Shown: positions 31,421-40,469, counted from the stretch's first letter. The stretch is 40,702 nucleotides of DNA from [Flexibacter] sp. ATCC 35208 (GCF_001975825.1 NZ_MTKN01000022.1:19346-60047), one strand, 5' to 3'. The notes: generated from the sequence alone by a model not told the origin. Numbers and translations: made by a program.

Positions 31421-33634
31421 ATGAATATCGTTTACCTCGTTCCATGTTTTGGCTTGCTTGCCCTGCTATTTACTGCCGTCCGCAGTGCATGGGTATCCCG
31501 TCAGGATGCCGGTAATGAAAGGATGACAGAAATAGCCCGCTACATAGCAGAAGGGGCAATGGCTTTCCTAAAGGCTGAATACAAGATCCTAACCTATTTT
31601 GTAATTATCGCCGCTATCCTTTTGGGGATTATGGGTGCTTCTCATGAAAACTCTGACTGGACTATTGCCCTTGCATTTATCATTGGCGCTGTATTCTCTG
31701 CTACAGCCGGTTTCATTGGAATGAGAATCGCAACGAAAGCAAATGTACGTACTGCCCAGGCGGCACGTACCAGCCTGTCACAAGCCCTCAAAGTTTCCTT
31801 TACCGGCGGATCTGTAATGGGTATGGGTGTAGCCGGACTCGCTGTATTAGGTCTGGGTTCACTCTTCATTATTTTGAAAGCTTACTTTGGTGCAATACCC
31901 AACACCGATCAGATGATCAAAACCATCGAAGTATTGACAGGCTTCTCACTGGGTGCAGAAAGTATCGCACTGTTTGCCCGTGTGGGTGGTGGTATCTATA
32001 CAAAAGCTGCGGATGTAGGCGCTGACTTGGTAGGTAAAGTGGAAGCAGGCATCCCGGAAGATGATCCGCGTAACCCCGCTACCATTGCAGACAACGTAGG
32101 CGACAATGTAGGTGACGTAGCCGGTATGGGTGCTGACCTCTTTGGCTCTTATGTAGCCACTGTACTGGCAACAATGGTATTGGGCAGTGAAATCATCTCT
32201 AACGACAAGTTTGGTGGCCTTGCACCGATCCTCCTGCCTATGATGATCGCAGGTTTTGGTATCGTGTTCTCCATGATAGCAACCGTTTTTGTAAAGATCT
32301 CTGATACCGCAGGTCTGAACACCAGCACGGTACAAAGAGCACTGAATATGGGTAACTGGGGGTCAATCGTACTCTCTGCTATCGCCAGTGCAGCATTAGT
32401 TTACTGGATCCTGCCTGAAGGATCAATTTACCTGAAACGTGATTATTTACCAGGAACATCTGATTTACGTGAAGGTACCAAAGCGATCACACAGAGTGGT
32501 GTAGTAGGAGCCATCTTCGTAGGATTGGCTGTGGGTACGCTCATGAGTATCATCACTGAATATTATACCGCAATGGGCAAGCGTCCGGTATTATCCATTA
32601 TCCGTCAGTCTTCAACTGGTCATGCCACAAACGTGATTGGTGGTCTGGCTGTAGGTATGGAATCTACCATGCTGCCAATCCTTGTGCTGGCTGCAGGGAT
32701 CTACGGATCTTTTGCCTGCGCAGGTCTCTATGGCGTAGCAATTGCTGCTGCCGGTATGATGGCCACAACTGCCATGCAGCTGGCGATCGATGCCTTTGGC
32801 CCGATTGCAGATAATGCAGGCGGTATCGCTGAAATGAGTGAACTGCCCAAAGAAGTAAGAGAGAAAACTGATATCCTGGATGCCGTTGGTAACACCACTG
32901 CGGCTACAGGTAAGGGTTTCGCCATTGCTTCCGCAGCACTGACTGCACTGGCGCTGTTTGCAGCATTCGTAGGCGTAGCTAAAATTAATGGTATTGATAT
33001 CTATAAAGCAAATGTATTGTCCGGTCTGTTCGTCGGCGCAATGATTCCGTTTATTTTCTCTTCCCTGGCTATCAGGGCTGTAGGCGAAGCGGCTATGAGC
33101 ATGGTGGAAGAAGTAAGAAGACAATTCAGAACCATCCCAGGTATTATGGAAGGTACCGGCAAACCTGAGTACGATAAGTGCGTGGCAATTTCAACACAGG
33201 CTTCTATTAAAAAGATGATGGTGCCTGGAGCCATTGCCCTCATCTCCCCAATCCTGGTAGGCTTTGTGTTTGGTCCGGAAGTATTGGGTGGTTTCCTCGC
33301 AGGTGCTACTGTAAGTGGTGTACTGATGGGGATCTTCCAGAACAATGCCGGCGGTGCATGGGACAATGCGAAAAAATCCTTTGAAAAAGGAGTCGTGATC
33401 AATGGCGAGACTTTTTACAAAAAGTCAGAACCACACAAAGCATCTGTAACCGGCGATACCGTAGGTGATCCATTCAAAGATACTTCAGGTCCCTCCATGA
33501 ACATCCTGATTAAACTGATGTCTATCGTAAGTCTGGTGATAGCGCCGACTTTGGCAGATTTACACCATACAGGACAACCTGAAACTGCGAAAAAGCAACC
33601 AGTGAAAACGGAACAGGTCGTTGTTAAAAAATAA
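31421..33634 (+). CDS. hppA: Membrane-bound ion-translocating pyrophosphatase
   Basis: A 737-residue polytopic enzyme that couples pyrophosphate hydrolysis to Na+ or H+ export. Substrate-binding motifs are intact: DVGADLVGKVEAGIPEDDPR and DNVGDNVGDVAGMGADLFGS, and late DNAKKSFEKG. The segment GNTTAATGKGFAIASAA carries Ala where K+-independent enzymes have Lys, which predicts K+ dependence. Whether it pumps Na+, H+ or both depends on further residues not assessed here. NhaA 3 kb upstream shares a role in sodium and proton balance. The polar C-terminal tail (TGQPETAKKQPVKTEQVVVK) is an addition of unknown role. A strong terminator follows. Confidence 0.93.
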   Translation: MNIVYLVPCFGLLALLFTAVRSAWVSRQDAGNERMTEIARYIAEGAMAFLKAEYKILTYFVIIAAILLGIMGASHENSDWTIALAFIIGAVFSATAGFIGMRIATKANVRTAQAARTSLSQALKVSFTGGSVMGMGVAGLAVLGLGSLFIILKAYFGAIPNTDQMIKTIEVLTGFSLGAESIALFARVGGGIYTKAADVGADLVGKVEAGIPEDDPRNPATIADNVGDNVGDVAGMGADLFGSYVATVLATMVLGSEIISNDKFGGLAPILLPMMIAGFGIVFSMIATVFVKISDTAGLNTSTVQRALNMGNWGSIVLSAIASAALVYWILPEGSIYLKRDYLPGTSDLREGTKAITQSGVVGAIFVGLAVGTLMSIITEYYTAMGKRPVLSIIRQSSTGHATNVIGGLAVGMESTMLPILVLAAGIYGSFACAGLYGVAIAAAGMMATTAMQLAIDAFGPIADNAGGIAEMSELPKEVREKTDILDAVGNTTAATGKGFAIASAALTALALFAAFVGVAKINGIDIYKANVLSGLFVGAMIPFIFSSLAIRAVGEAAMSMVEEVRRQFRTIPGIMEGTGKPEYDKCVAISTQASIKKMMVPGAIALISPILVGFVFGPEVLGGFLAGATVSGVLMGIFQNNAGGAWDNAKKSFEKGVVINGETFYKKSEPHKASVTGDTVGDPFKDTSGPSMNILIKLMSIVSLVIAPTLADLHHTGQPETAKKQPVKTEQVVVKK

Positions 33635-33654
33635 TTATCTGAAGCTTATTTTGG

Positions 33655-33684
33655 AAAGCCCCGGCTGAAATGCCGGGGCTTTTT
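33655..33684 (+). terminator. Intrinsic terminator of hppA
   Basis: AAAGCCCCGGC, loop TGAAAT, GCCGGGGCTTTTT: an 11-bp perfect stem with a T5 tail, 21 bases after the stop codon. Confidence 0.95.
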
Positions 33685-33696
33685 AATTATACAGTA

Positions 33697-33773
33697 ATCG
33701 AACAAGCATCGAAGAAGCATCGAACAAGCATCGAAGAAAGCTTATAGCGACCTTATAGAAACCTTATAGAAAC
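33697..33773. repeat. Seven consecutive 11-bp repeat units of two kinds
   Basis: Four units of ATCGAASAAGC start at 33697, 33708, 33719 and 33730; they alternate C and G at the seventh base, and the last unit ends AAG. Three units of CTTATAGMRAC follow without a break at 33741, 33752 and 33763. All are 11 bases, 77 bases in total. The array lies between the hppA terminator and the ywnA-like promoter, ending 30 bases before its -33 element. Confidence 0.85.
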
Positions 33774-33802
33774 ACTACCTGACTAGTCTAATTATCAATT
33801 TA

Positions 33803-33858
33803 TTTGGTAGAATGGAAAAACTCTTTACCTTTGTACTGTAATCATTTTAATTACAGTA
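33803..33858 (+). promoter_or_regulatory. Promoter and operator of the Rrf2/oxidoreductase pair
   Basis: -33 TTTG at 33803-33806, a 19-base spacer and -7 TACCTTTG at 33826-33833 form an excellent Bacteroidota promoter. Immediately downstream a perfect 9-bp inverted repeat, TACTGTAAT (33834-33842) and ATTACAGTA (33850-33858), spaced by 7 bases, runs up to the first base of the ATG at 33858. Binding there would block transcription. The leader is only about 18-20 bases. Autoregulation by the encoded Rrf2 protein is inferred. Confidence 0.8.
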
Positions 33859-34271
33859 TGGTCAAAAGTAAGTTTGCAATATCAGTTCATATCCTCAGTC
33901 TGCTCAGCCTTTCTGAGACAGAATGGATGTCCAGCGATCTCATTGCAGGCTCACTCAATACCAACCCCGCCCTGGTGCGCAAGGAACTCGCAGCACTAAA
34001 AGAAGCCGGTCTTGTAGAAGGCAAGGAAGGCAAAAACGGGGGAAGCAGGTTGACCAAATCACCAAACAATATCTATTTATCCGATGTTTTCCAGATTGTA
34101 AAGGAAAACCACATCTTCGGCTTCTCTCCCAACCTCCCCAATCCTGAATGCCCGGTAGGCAGGGATATCAATGGCGCGCTGGAAAGCCTTTTCGATACCA
34201 TCGACCAGGCCGTATACGAGAAACTGAAGCATACCACACTGGCGCAGTTCAGCGCTCAGTTCGTGTCTTGA
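33858..34271 (+). CDS. Rrf2 family regulator, YwnA-like
   Basis: A 137-residue winged-helix regulator. The ATG at 33858 is preferred over the in-frame 33804 start because the family begins at MVKSKFAISVHILSLL and because a promoter and its -7 element lie inside the longer version. The helix-turn-helix covers MSSDLIAGSLNTNPALVRKE and the wing holds GKNGGSRLTK. Only one cysteine is present (NPECPVGRDI, Cys97), as in YwnA-type members. It therefore cannot hold the three-Cys Fe-S cluster of IscR; a thiol or NAD(P)-related signal is more likely. It is followed 50 bases later by a YwnB-like oxidoreductase, the same gene pair as ywnA-ywnB of Bacillus. Confidence 0.88.
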   Translation: MVKSKFAISVHILSLLSLSETEWMSSDLIAGSLNTNPALVRKELAALKEAGLVEGKEGKNGGSRLTKSPNNIYLSDVFQIVKENHIFGFSPNLPNPECPVGRDINGALESLFDTIDQAVYEKLKHTTLAQFSAQFVS

Positions 34272-34321
34272 TTTTTTTTACATCAAACTGTAACAATTTT
34301 AATAACAATAAAACTTAATAC

Positions 34322-34951
34322 ATGAAATTATCTATCGTAGGCGCATCTGGCTTCATTGGCAGCGCATTATTGGCCGAAGCACTGGAAAGAGGACATGAAG
34401 TAACCGCTATCGTACGTAATACTGAAAAGATCACCATTTCCAATCCTAAGCTGACCGTAAAGCAGGGTGACGTAGCAGATGCAGACCAACTCGCTGAATT
34501 GATCAAAGGTTCCGAAGCTGTCATCAGCTCTTTCAATGCACATGATACCCCCACTTACCTGAAACTGATTCAGGGTCTGGCAAATGGCGTAAGAAAAGCT
34601 GGTATCAAACGTGTACTGGTGGTAAGTGGTGCAGGTAGCCTGGAAATTGCTCCTGGTAAGCAACTGCTGGATACCCCTGAATTCCCCGCTGAGTGGAAAG
34701 GTGGTGCCACTGCTACCCGCGAAGGCTTCTACTGGCTGAGAGAACAGAACGACCTGGATTGGACCGTGATGAGCCCTGCGGCTAACATCTTCCCAGGTGA
34801 GCGTACAGGTAAATTCCGCCTGGGCAAGGATACCCTGGTAACTGATGCAGAAGGCAACAGCAAGATTTCAAATAAGGATTATGCAGTAGCACTGATCGAC
34901 GAAGTGGAGAAAAACCAGCATGTAAAAGCAAGGTTCACCGCTGCTTACTAA
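34322..34951 (+). CDS. NAD(P)-binding oxidoreductase, YwnB-like
   Basis: A 209-residue atypical short-chain dehydrogenase. The N-terminal Rossmann motif is MKLSIVGASGFIGSALLAEA (GxxGxxG), followed by HEVTAIVRNTEKI, which sets cofactor choice, and KQGDVADADQLAEL. The strand KRVLVVSGAGSLEIAPGKQL and the C-terminal SNKDYAVALIDEVEKNQHVK are typical of the YwnB/NmrA-like group. The substrate is unknown; relatives act in quinone or electrophile stress. It is cotranscribed with, and probably controlled by, the Rrf2 regulator immediately upstream. Confidence 0.85.
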   Translation: MKLSIVGASGFIGSALLAEALERGHEVTAIVRNTEKITISNPKLTVKQGDVADADQLAELIKGSEAVISSFNAHDTPTYLKLIQGLANGVRKAGIKRVLVVSGAGSLEIAPGKQLLDTPEFPAEWKGGATATREGFYWLREQNDLDWTVMSPAANIFPGERTGKFRLGKDTLVTDAEGNSKISNKDYAVALIDEVEKNQHVKARFTAAY

Positions 34952-34961
34952 GCTAATTAAT

Positions 34962-35033
34962 AAAAGGAGGGGGTATCATGCTTTGAGTTCTTTTCTTTGA
35001 AAAAGAAAACATGATTTCGATACTCCCTCTTTT
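34962..35033. terminator. Long bidirectional terminator hairpin
   Basis: The outer stem, AAAAGGAGGGGGTATC with GATACTCCCTCTTTT, has one offset. An inner stem pairs TTCTTTTC with GAAAAAGAA around 34989-35008. It separates the converging oxidoreductase and AraC genes. Confidence 0.75.
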
Positions 35034-35042
35034 GAAATGCAT

Positions 35043-36041
35043 CTAGGCATTCCGCAGCTTTACCGGGCTCACCCCGAATTTCTTCCTGAAAGCAGTACTG
35101 AAATGCTGTACTGATGAAAAACCCAGCTGCTCTGCTATCTGGGTCACTGACTGCACAGCCGATTGTAATAACTGCCGCGCATATTCCATTTTATGATCAT
35201 TCAGGTAGCCAAACACGGTATTATCAAATACCTGTTTGAACCCATTCTTCAGTTTAAACTCATTTAACCCCGCTGCTCTTGATAACTCCGTCAGCGAAGG
35301 GGGAGACTGCATTTGGTTCAATAAATAATCTCTGGCAAAGAAGATCTTCTCCTTATCCGATGCAGATAATGCAAACCGCTCTTTCTGTAAGGATTCTGCC
35401 TGCTCCTGCTGCTCACATTGCAGGGCCAGCAACTCTATCACCTTAGATTGCAGGTATAATTTTTTATGCCCTCCCAGAAACTGGCAGTTCCTGATCTCGT
35501 CCAGGATCATCAGCATGCGGGCCGTAATAGGGTGATTACTCTTTTTATTTAGTATGATAGGCCTGTTGCCAGCCACATTGTTCCCCAGCATATCCAGTAT
35601 CCGGCCATTATTTTCCGCCAGCTGCAGGAACCGTTCTTTGCTGAAATTCATCCCAACTGCAGCCAGGTTCTCCTGTTTGAGGATATGGGCATTTTCCACA
35701 CCCCCGGGATTATAATATAGGTTGTGCTCAAGCGAACCAAACAGGCGCTGCCGCTCATGCCCTACATTAGTATTAAAATGTCCGCGTACCATAAACAACA
35801 GGGATACTGCCGGTATGGCTTCTGTCGCATTCACATGCAGGTTCTCATATACAGAGGCATCGCCGGTGAAAATATGATACCCGTCAAAAAAGGTTTCCCG
35901 TAATACCGCTTCCCCGAAATGGTACTTGATTTCCTGCTGCTCTTCTACCAACTGGGTAGACACCAGCTTTTCATGCAGGTCATCCCCGATCTCTTCTTCG
36001 AGCAATAACTCATTTATATCATTCCTGATCTGGACAGCCAT
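35043..36041 (-). CDS. AraC family transcriptional regulator
   Basis: A 332-residue regulator. The first 200 residues form an effector domain without a recognisable ligand motif (HFGEAVLRETFFDGYHIFTG, FMVRGHFNTNVGHERQRLF). The C-terminal 100 are an AraC DNA-binding domain: SLTELSRAAGLNEFKLKNGF, QIAEQLGFSSVQHFSTAFRK, ending KFGVSPVKLRNA. The arrangement matches PchR-type regulators, which in other bacteria respond to siderophores. It is divergent from the small HMA-like gene (94 bases between the starts) and upstream of a TonB receptor, so control of one or both is plausible. Confidence 0.85.
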   Translation of the reverse strand: MAVQIRNDINELLLEEEIGDDLHEKLVSTQLVEEQQEIKYHFGEAVLRETFFDGYHIFTGDASVYENLHVNATEAIPAVSLLFMVRGHFNTNVGHERQRLFGSLEHNLYYNPGGVENAHILKQENLAAVGMNFSKERFLQLAENNGRILDMLGNNVAGNRPIILNKKSNHPITARMLMILDEIRNCQFLGGHKKLYLQSKVIELLALQCEQQEQAESLQKERFALSASDKEKIFFARDYLLNQMQSPPSLTELSRAAGLNEFKLKNGFKQVFDNTVFGYLNDHKMEYARQLLQSAVQSVTQIAEQLGFSSVQHFSTAFRKKFGVSPVKLRNA

Positions 36042-36135
36042 AATAATCCGTTAAATATAAAATTTAATCCTTTTCGTGTAACAGTTAACCAGACGATGTG
36101 CTTCACCTTTGCACAAAGCTAAATATTATAATTAA

Positions 36136-36351
36136 ATGATCGGGATATTCAAAACAAATATCAATACAGACCTGGATAAGTTAAAAGTAATTACCGCTAT
36201 CCATAAAGAATTCCCAATCCAGGCCTGCACTGTAGATATTGAAGATTGCGATAAAGTATTAAGAGTTGTAGGCCAGGGTTGCCCAGTGAATGAAGGGGAA
36301 GTTATTTTTCTTTTACAACGCATGGGTTATCAATGCGATATACTAGAATAA
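36136..36351 (+). CDS. Small HMA-like ferredoxin-fold protein
   Basis: A 71-residue protein with the alternating pattern of a heavy-metal-associated fold (MIGIFKTNINTDLDKLKVIT, CTVDIEDCDKVLRVVG, GEVIFLLQRMGYQCDIL). It lacks the CxxC metal-binding loop of copper chaperones at the usual place. It does have four cysteines (31, 37, 48, 67). I recall similar small Bacteroidota proteins without known function. Metal binding is therefore possible but not shown. It is divergent from the AraC gene; a CACCTTTG sequence about 30 bases upstream is a weak -7 candidate. Confidence 0.7.
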   Translation: MIGIFKTNINTDLDKLKVITAIHKEFPIQACTVDIEDCDKVLRVVGQGCPVNEGEVIFLLQRMGYQCDILE

Positions 36352-36480
36352 AGATTAATTTTAAAAAATTCTACGGTAACCTATAGGGGTAACCCCATTA
36401 TCCTACGTCATATATGCGTGTTTAGATCACACTAGCGCACCTTACAACATATTGTAAATTTATAACTATCAAATCCTTTT

Positions 36481-38859
36481 ATGAAGACAAGGCTACTAAA
36501 GCTCCTGTCCATTGGCATCCTTTTGCTTTGGGCGCTACAGACAAATGCGCAGCAACGGTTTACATTAAGTGGATACGTAAAAGACCAGCAAAACGGGGAA
36601 AGCCTGATCGGCATTTCCGTTTCCAAAGCAGGAACAGGCATCGGTACTGTAACCAATGAATATGGTTTTTATTCTCTCACACTGCCTGCCGGCGACCATG
36701 ACATTCAGTTTTCTTATGTAGGGTACACACCTATTAAGACACATATTTCCCTGAAAGGAAACCAAACACTGGATATCAAATTAGATAAATCCAGCAGTAC
36801 ACTGAACACAGTCACCGTAATCGGTGATAAAACAGAGAAAGCAGTTAATACGCTGAATTCCAGCATCAACCGTCTGGATATTGCCCAGATGAAAAAGATG
36901 CCCACCTTCATGGGTGAAGTAGACGTGCTGCGTTCTATCCAGACCCTGCCCGGCGTACAAACCGTGGGCGAAGGCGCCAGCGGCTTCAACGTACGTGGCG
37001 GTGCCGCAGATGAGAACCTGATCCTGCTGGATGAAGCACCTGTTTACAACTCTACCCACATGCTCGGATTTTTCTCTGTATTCAACCCGGATGCAGTTAA
37101 AAGCGTGAATCTCATTAAAGGTGGTTTTCCAGCTGAATACGGCGGCCGTACATCCTCTGTGCTTGATATACGCATGAAGGATGGAAACAACCAGAATCTG
37201 GCTGTAAATGGCGGTATCAGCAATGTATTCAGCCGTCTCTCCATTGAGGCGCCGATCGTGAAGGACGAATCCTCCTTTATCATCGCTGCCCGGCGTTCCT
37301 ATATCGACATCCTCATGAAGCCTTTCCTGAGCGGAGATATGAAAGACACCAAACTGAATTTCTACGATATCACCGCCAAGGCGAACTTCAAACTGAACAA
37401 GACCAATACCCTCTTTGTAAGCGGTTACCTGGGAAGAGACGTATTCGGTTTCGGATCAGATGTGAATATGAACTGGGGCAATAAAACCGCTACCATAAGA
37501 TGGAACCATGTGTTCAACAGTAAACTGTTCATGAACCTGACTACTTTTTATAGTAACTATGACTACAGCCTTGAATTCAGCAACGGTAGTACCAAAAATG
37601 CCGGTGATAATTACCAGGCTTATGACTGGACTTCCAACATCATCAACTACGGTGTGAAACCTGGCTTTACTTACTATGTGAATGCAAAAAACAGCGTACA
37701 CTTCGGGGTACAGGGCCTCTATTACATTTTCAAACCGGGTAAAGGTGTGAGCCAGGACGGCGAGAATACAACCGTGAAAAACCTGACTCTCCAACATGGT
37801 CTCGAAGCAGCTGCTTACATCGATCATGAATGGAAACCTAGCAAGAAATTTGGTGTGCAATATGGTCTTCGTTTCTCTGAATACCAATACCTCGGTAACA
37901 GTACTGCTTATTACTACAATGACACCACACCCGGCGTACGTAAAACACTCATAGGCAGCAAAACTTATGGTACCAATGAGCTGATTAAAGCTTATCACTA
38001 CCTGGAGCCAAGAATCAACGTTCGCTATGGTATCAACGACAACAATGCCGTGAAAGCATCTTATGCCCGTACTACACAGTACATGCACCAGTTGTCCAAC
38101 ACCGCCTCTCCTACACCACTCGATATCTGGACACCAAGTACCAACAATGTACAACCACAGGTGGCTGATCAGTACACCGTAGGTTATGCATACGATGCGA
38201 CTAATGGCAAGTATGAAATTTCTGCTGAAGTGTTTTATAAAAACATGAACCACCAGCTGGATTACATTGATAATGCAAACCTGCAGCTGAACCAGTACAT
38301 TGAAGCAGACCTGCTGCCAAGCAAAAGCCGCTCTTATGGCCTGGAACTGATGGCAAAGAAAGAAATCGGTACCACCACAGGTTGGATCAGCTATACACTG
38401 TCAAAATCTGAACGTAAAACTGAGGGCATCAACCAGAATGAATGGTTCCTGAACCGCTATGATCGCACACACAACATTACCATCGTAGCAACGCATGAAT
38501 TCTCAAAACGTACTTCTTTCTCTGCTAACTGGACGTATGCAACAGGTACACCTACTACGTATGCAGACAGCCGCCTGGAATACCAGGGTTGGGATATTCC
38601 ATACAACAGCACTGACAAACGTAACACTTACCGCCTGCCAGACTACCATCGCCTGGATGTATCCCTCACACTGAAAGGCAAACAGCTGAAACGCTGGAAA
38701 GGCGAATGGGTGTTCTCGCTGTACAATGTGTATTCACGCCGCAATGCTTATTCCATCTACTTCCAGCAGAATGAAGACGACAAGAACAAAAGAGAAGCAG
38801 TACGCCTGTCTATCATCGGTTCTGTCATCCCAGGTATTACTTACAACTTTAAATTTTAA
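36481..38859 (+). CDS. TonB-dependent receptor with carboxypeptidase-like domain
   Basis: A 792-residue outer-membrane transporter. The signal peptide is MKTRLLKLLSIGILLLWALQ with cleavage near NAQQ. Residues about 24-110 form a carboxypeptidase-regulatory-like domain (FTLSGYVKDQQNGESLIGIS). The plug follows at about 120-230 (LRSIQTLPGVQTVGEGASGF, VRGGAADENLILLDEAPVYN). A barrel makes up the rest, ending VIPGITYNFKF with the terminal Phe typical of outer-membrane barrels. A DUF4249 lipoprotein starts 5 bases after its stop, a pairing known across Bacteroidota. The substrate is not known. Upstream, the AraC and HMA-like genes might point to metal or siderophore uptake, but this is weak. Confidence 0.9.
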   Translation: MKTRLLKLLSIGILLLWALQTNAQQRFTLSGYVKDQQNGESLIGISVSKAGTGIGTVTNEYGFYSLTLPAGDHDIQFSYVGYTPIKTHISLKGNQTLDIKLDKSSSTLNTVTVIGDKTEKAVNTLNSSINRLDIAQMKKMPTFMGEVDVLRSIQTLPGVQTVGEGASGFNVRGGAADENLILLDEAPVYNSTHMLGFFSVFNPDAVKSVNLIKGGFPAEYGGRTSSVLDIRMKDGNNQNLAVNGGISNVFSRLSIEAPIVKDESSFIIAARRSYIDILMKPFLSGDMKDTKLNFYDITAKANFKLNKTNTLFVSGYLGRDVFGFGSDVNMNWGNKTATIRWNHVFNSKLFMNLTTFYSNYDYSLEFSNGSTKNAGDNYQAYDWTSNIINYGVKPGFTYYVNAKNSVHFGVQGLYYIFKPGKGVSQDGENTTVKNLTLQHGLEAAAYIDHEWKPSKKFGVQYGLRFSEYQYLGNSTAYYYNDTTPGVRKTLIGSKTYGTNELIKAYHYLEPRINVRYGINDNNAVKASYARTTQYMHQLSNTASPTPLDIWTPSTNNVQPQVADQYTVGYAYDATNGKYEISAEVFYKNMNHQLDYIDNANLQLNQYIEADLLPSKSRSYGLELMAKKEIGTTTGWISYTLSKSERKTEGINQNEWFLNRYDRTHNITIVATHEFSKRTSFSANWTYATGTPTTYADSRLEYQGWDIPYNSTDKRNTYRLPDYHRLDVSLTLKGKQLKRWKGEWVFSLYNVYSRRNAYSIYFQQNEDDKNKREAVRLSIIGSVIPGITYNFKF

Positions 38860-38864
38860 CCGTC

Positions 38865-39743
38865 ATGAAGAAGAAATTTTTCCGACTCAGCATATTAGCC
38901 GCTTTCGTAACAGGATTTAGCGCCTGTACGGATGTGATAGACCTGGATGTTCCAGCTGGTACTTCTTATCCTGTACTGGATGCATGGATTACCAACGAAC
39001 CAGGTACACAATATATCAGATTTACAAAATCAGTATCTTATACAGAGTCAGGTGATGCTCCTATTATCAGCGATGCAACCATCACACTGTATGACGAAAC
39101 AACAGGCGATACTTATCCTTTCGTGTTTGCAGATTCATTGTACAAATGTGATCCGGCTAACGGTCAGATTGGTCAGGTGAACCATACTTACCGCCTCCGT
39201 GTGGAATACGATTCTAATGTATACGAAGCGACTGATACCATTAAGCCCGTGGCTGCTATCACAAACATTGACTACAAGTACAAGAAAAAAGGTGATGACG
39301 GTGCAACCAAGGATGGTTACTATGTACGATTCTATGCAACTGATATGGCAGGGCAGACAGATTACACCTGGATCAGGTCTTACAGAAATAATTTAAATGA
39401 TGACAATATCCTGGAAGATAACTACGTGATCGATGGTGGCTTCTCCGAAGGTTTGTCTGACGGACAGGAGTTCCCACAGTTCGTAGGTGAAAGCGTAAAT
39501 GATCGTGATCATCCTTATCTGCAGGGAGATCTCGCTATCGTAAAACTCCGCTCACTGAGTTATCCAAGCTATTTCTGGGTAACCTCTGTTCAGACCCAGA
39601 TGGAGTCTGGTGGATTATTTGCTACTGTACTGGCCAATGTAGGCACGAACTATAAGAACGTCACAGATGGTGGCGGAAAAGGGAAGATACTGGGATGGTT
39701 TGGCACCTCCGCAGTAAGTGATTCTTCCATTACCACGAATTGA
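38865..39743 (+). CDS. DUF4249 family lipoprotein
   Basis: A 292-residue lipoprotein with a lipobox ending FSAC (Cys21) and the DUF4249 opening: VIDLDVPAGTSYPVLDAWIT, QYIRFTKSVSYTESGDAPII and DATITLYDETTGDTYPF. It is beta-rich throughout. DUF4249 proteins are regularly encoded directly after TonB-dependent receptors and are thought to sit on the outer membrane as the receptor's partner, by analogy with SusD lids. The 5-base gap to the receptor gene makes cotranslation almost certain. A strong terminator ends the unit. Confidence 0.88.
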   Translation: MKKKFFRLSILAAFVTGFSACTDVIDLDVPAGTSYPVLDAWITNEPGTQYIRFTKSVSYTESGDAPIISDATITLYDETTGDTYPFVFADSLYKCDPANGQIGQVNHTYRLRVEYDSNVYEATDTIKPVAAITNIDYKYKKKGDDGATKDGYYVRFYATDMAGQTDYTWIRSYRNNLNDDNILEDNYVIDGGFSEGLSDGQEFPQFVGESVNDRDHPYLQGDLAIVKLRSLSYPSYFWVTSVQTQMESGGLFATVLANVGTNYKNVTDGGGKGKILGWFGTSAVSDSSITTN

Positions 39744-39758
39744 TTTTCTTCTTCATAA

Positions 39759-39799
39759 GGGAGTGGGGCGGTTTTCAACACAACTGACCGCCCACTCCC
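39759..39799 (+). terminator. Terminator of the receptor-DUF4249 operon
   Basis: GGGAGTGGGGCGGT (39759-39772) pairs with ACCGCCCACTCCC (39787-39799), with one bulged G. Pyrimidine-rich sequence with short T runs follows. Confidence 0.75.
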
Positions 39800-39833
39800 C
39801 TCTTCTCTCTCACTTTTCTTTAAACTACATTTT

Positions 39834-40469
39834 ATGAAAAAAGCGCTGTTGGCGCTGCTCGTACTGTTATCAGTACAGCAGGCCTGGGCTCAGACTGCCC
39901 AGACGGAAACGTTATTCTCTAAAAAGTCTACTAACACAAAAATTGGTGCATATGGAGTGCCTGCGGCCAATTTAACATCGATCGGTGGTAATTTCGCTGT
40001 AATGACCGGTGGTTATGGCGGAGTGCTGATCAATAAGAAATGGATGTTTGGTGCGGGTGCCTATTCGCTGGCGAACAATATCACTTCTACCTATGCACCA
40101 AGTGCCACCACGGGATATAAACAATACCTGAATTTCTGGTATACCGGACTTGCTGTAGAATATACACACAACACTGATAAGTTAATCCATTGGACAGCAG
40201 GTGCACTCGTAGGCGGCGGAGCCGTATCAAGAAGAAACAAAGCCACTTTTGACCTGAACGACGACGATACACATTATCATTCTTACGACAGGAGCGGATT
40301 GTTTGTGGCAGAACCATTTGCCAATATAGAGCTGAATGTAACCAGCTATCTGAGGTTAGACCTGGGTGCAACTTACCGCTTTGTACAGGGGTCTAATACC
40401 CCTAATATTTCTAACGGAGATCTGAGCATGGCTTCTTTCCATTTTGGAATCAAGGCAGGTAAGTTCTAA
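39834..40469 (+). CDS. Outer-membrane beta-barrel protein
   Basis: A 211-residue exported protein with signal peptide MKKALLALLVLLSVQQAWAQ. The rest shows the alternating aromatic and Gly-rich strands of a small barrel: VMTGGYGGVLINKKWMFGAG, YLNFWYTGLAVEYTHN, IHWTAGALVGGGAVSRRN, YLRLDLGATYRFVQGSNTPN, ending SFHFGIKAGKF with a terminal Phe. It is not clearly related to the two smaller barrel proteins at 28544-29572. No function can be assigned. It is separated from the DUF4249 gene by a terminator, so it has its own promoter, which I could not identify. Confidence 0.8.
   Translation: MKKALLALLVLLSVQQAWAQTAQTETLFSKKSTNTKIGAYGVPAANLTSIGGNFAVMTGGYGGVLINKKWMFGAGAYSLANNITSTYAPSATTGYKQYLNFWYTGLAVEYTHNTDKLIHWTAGALVGGGAVSRRNKATFDLNDDDTHYHSYDRSGLFVAEPFANIELNVTSYLRLDLGATYRFVQGSNTPNISNGDLSMASFHFGIKAGKF

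Noticed and set aside
37456..38253. A 265-codon open frame on the minus strand
   Set aside because: It lies wholly antisense to the clear TonB receptor gene, has no family features, and long antisense frames are common in such genes.
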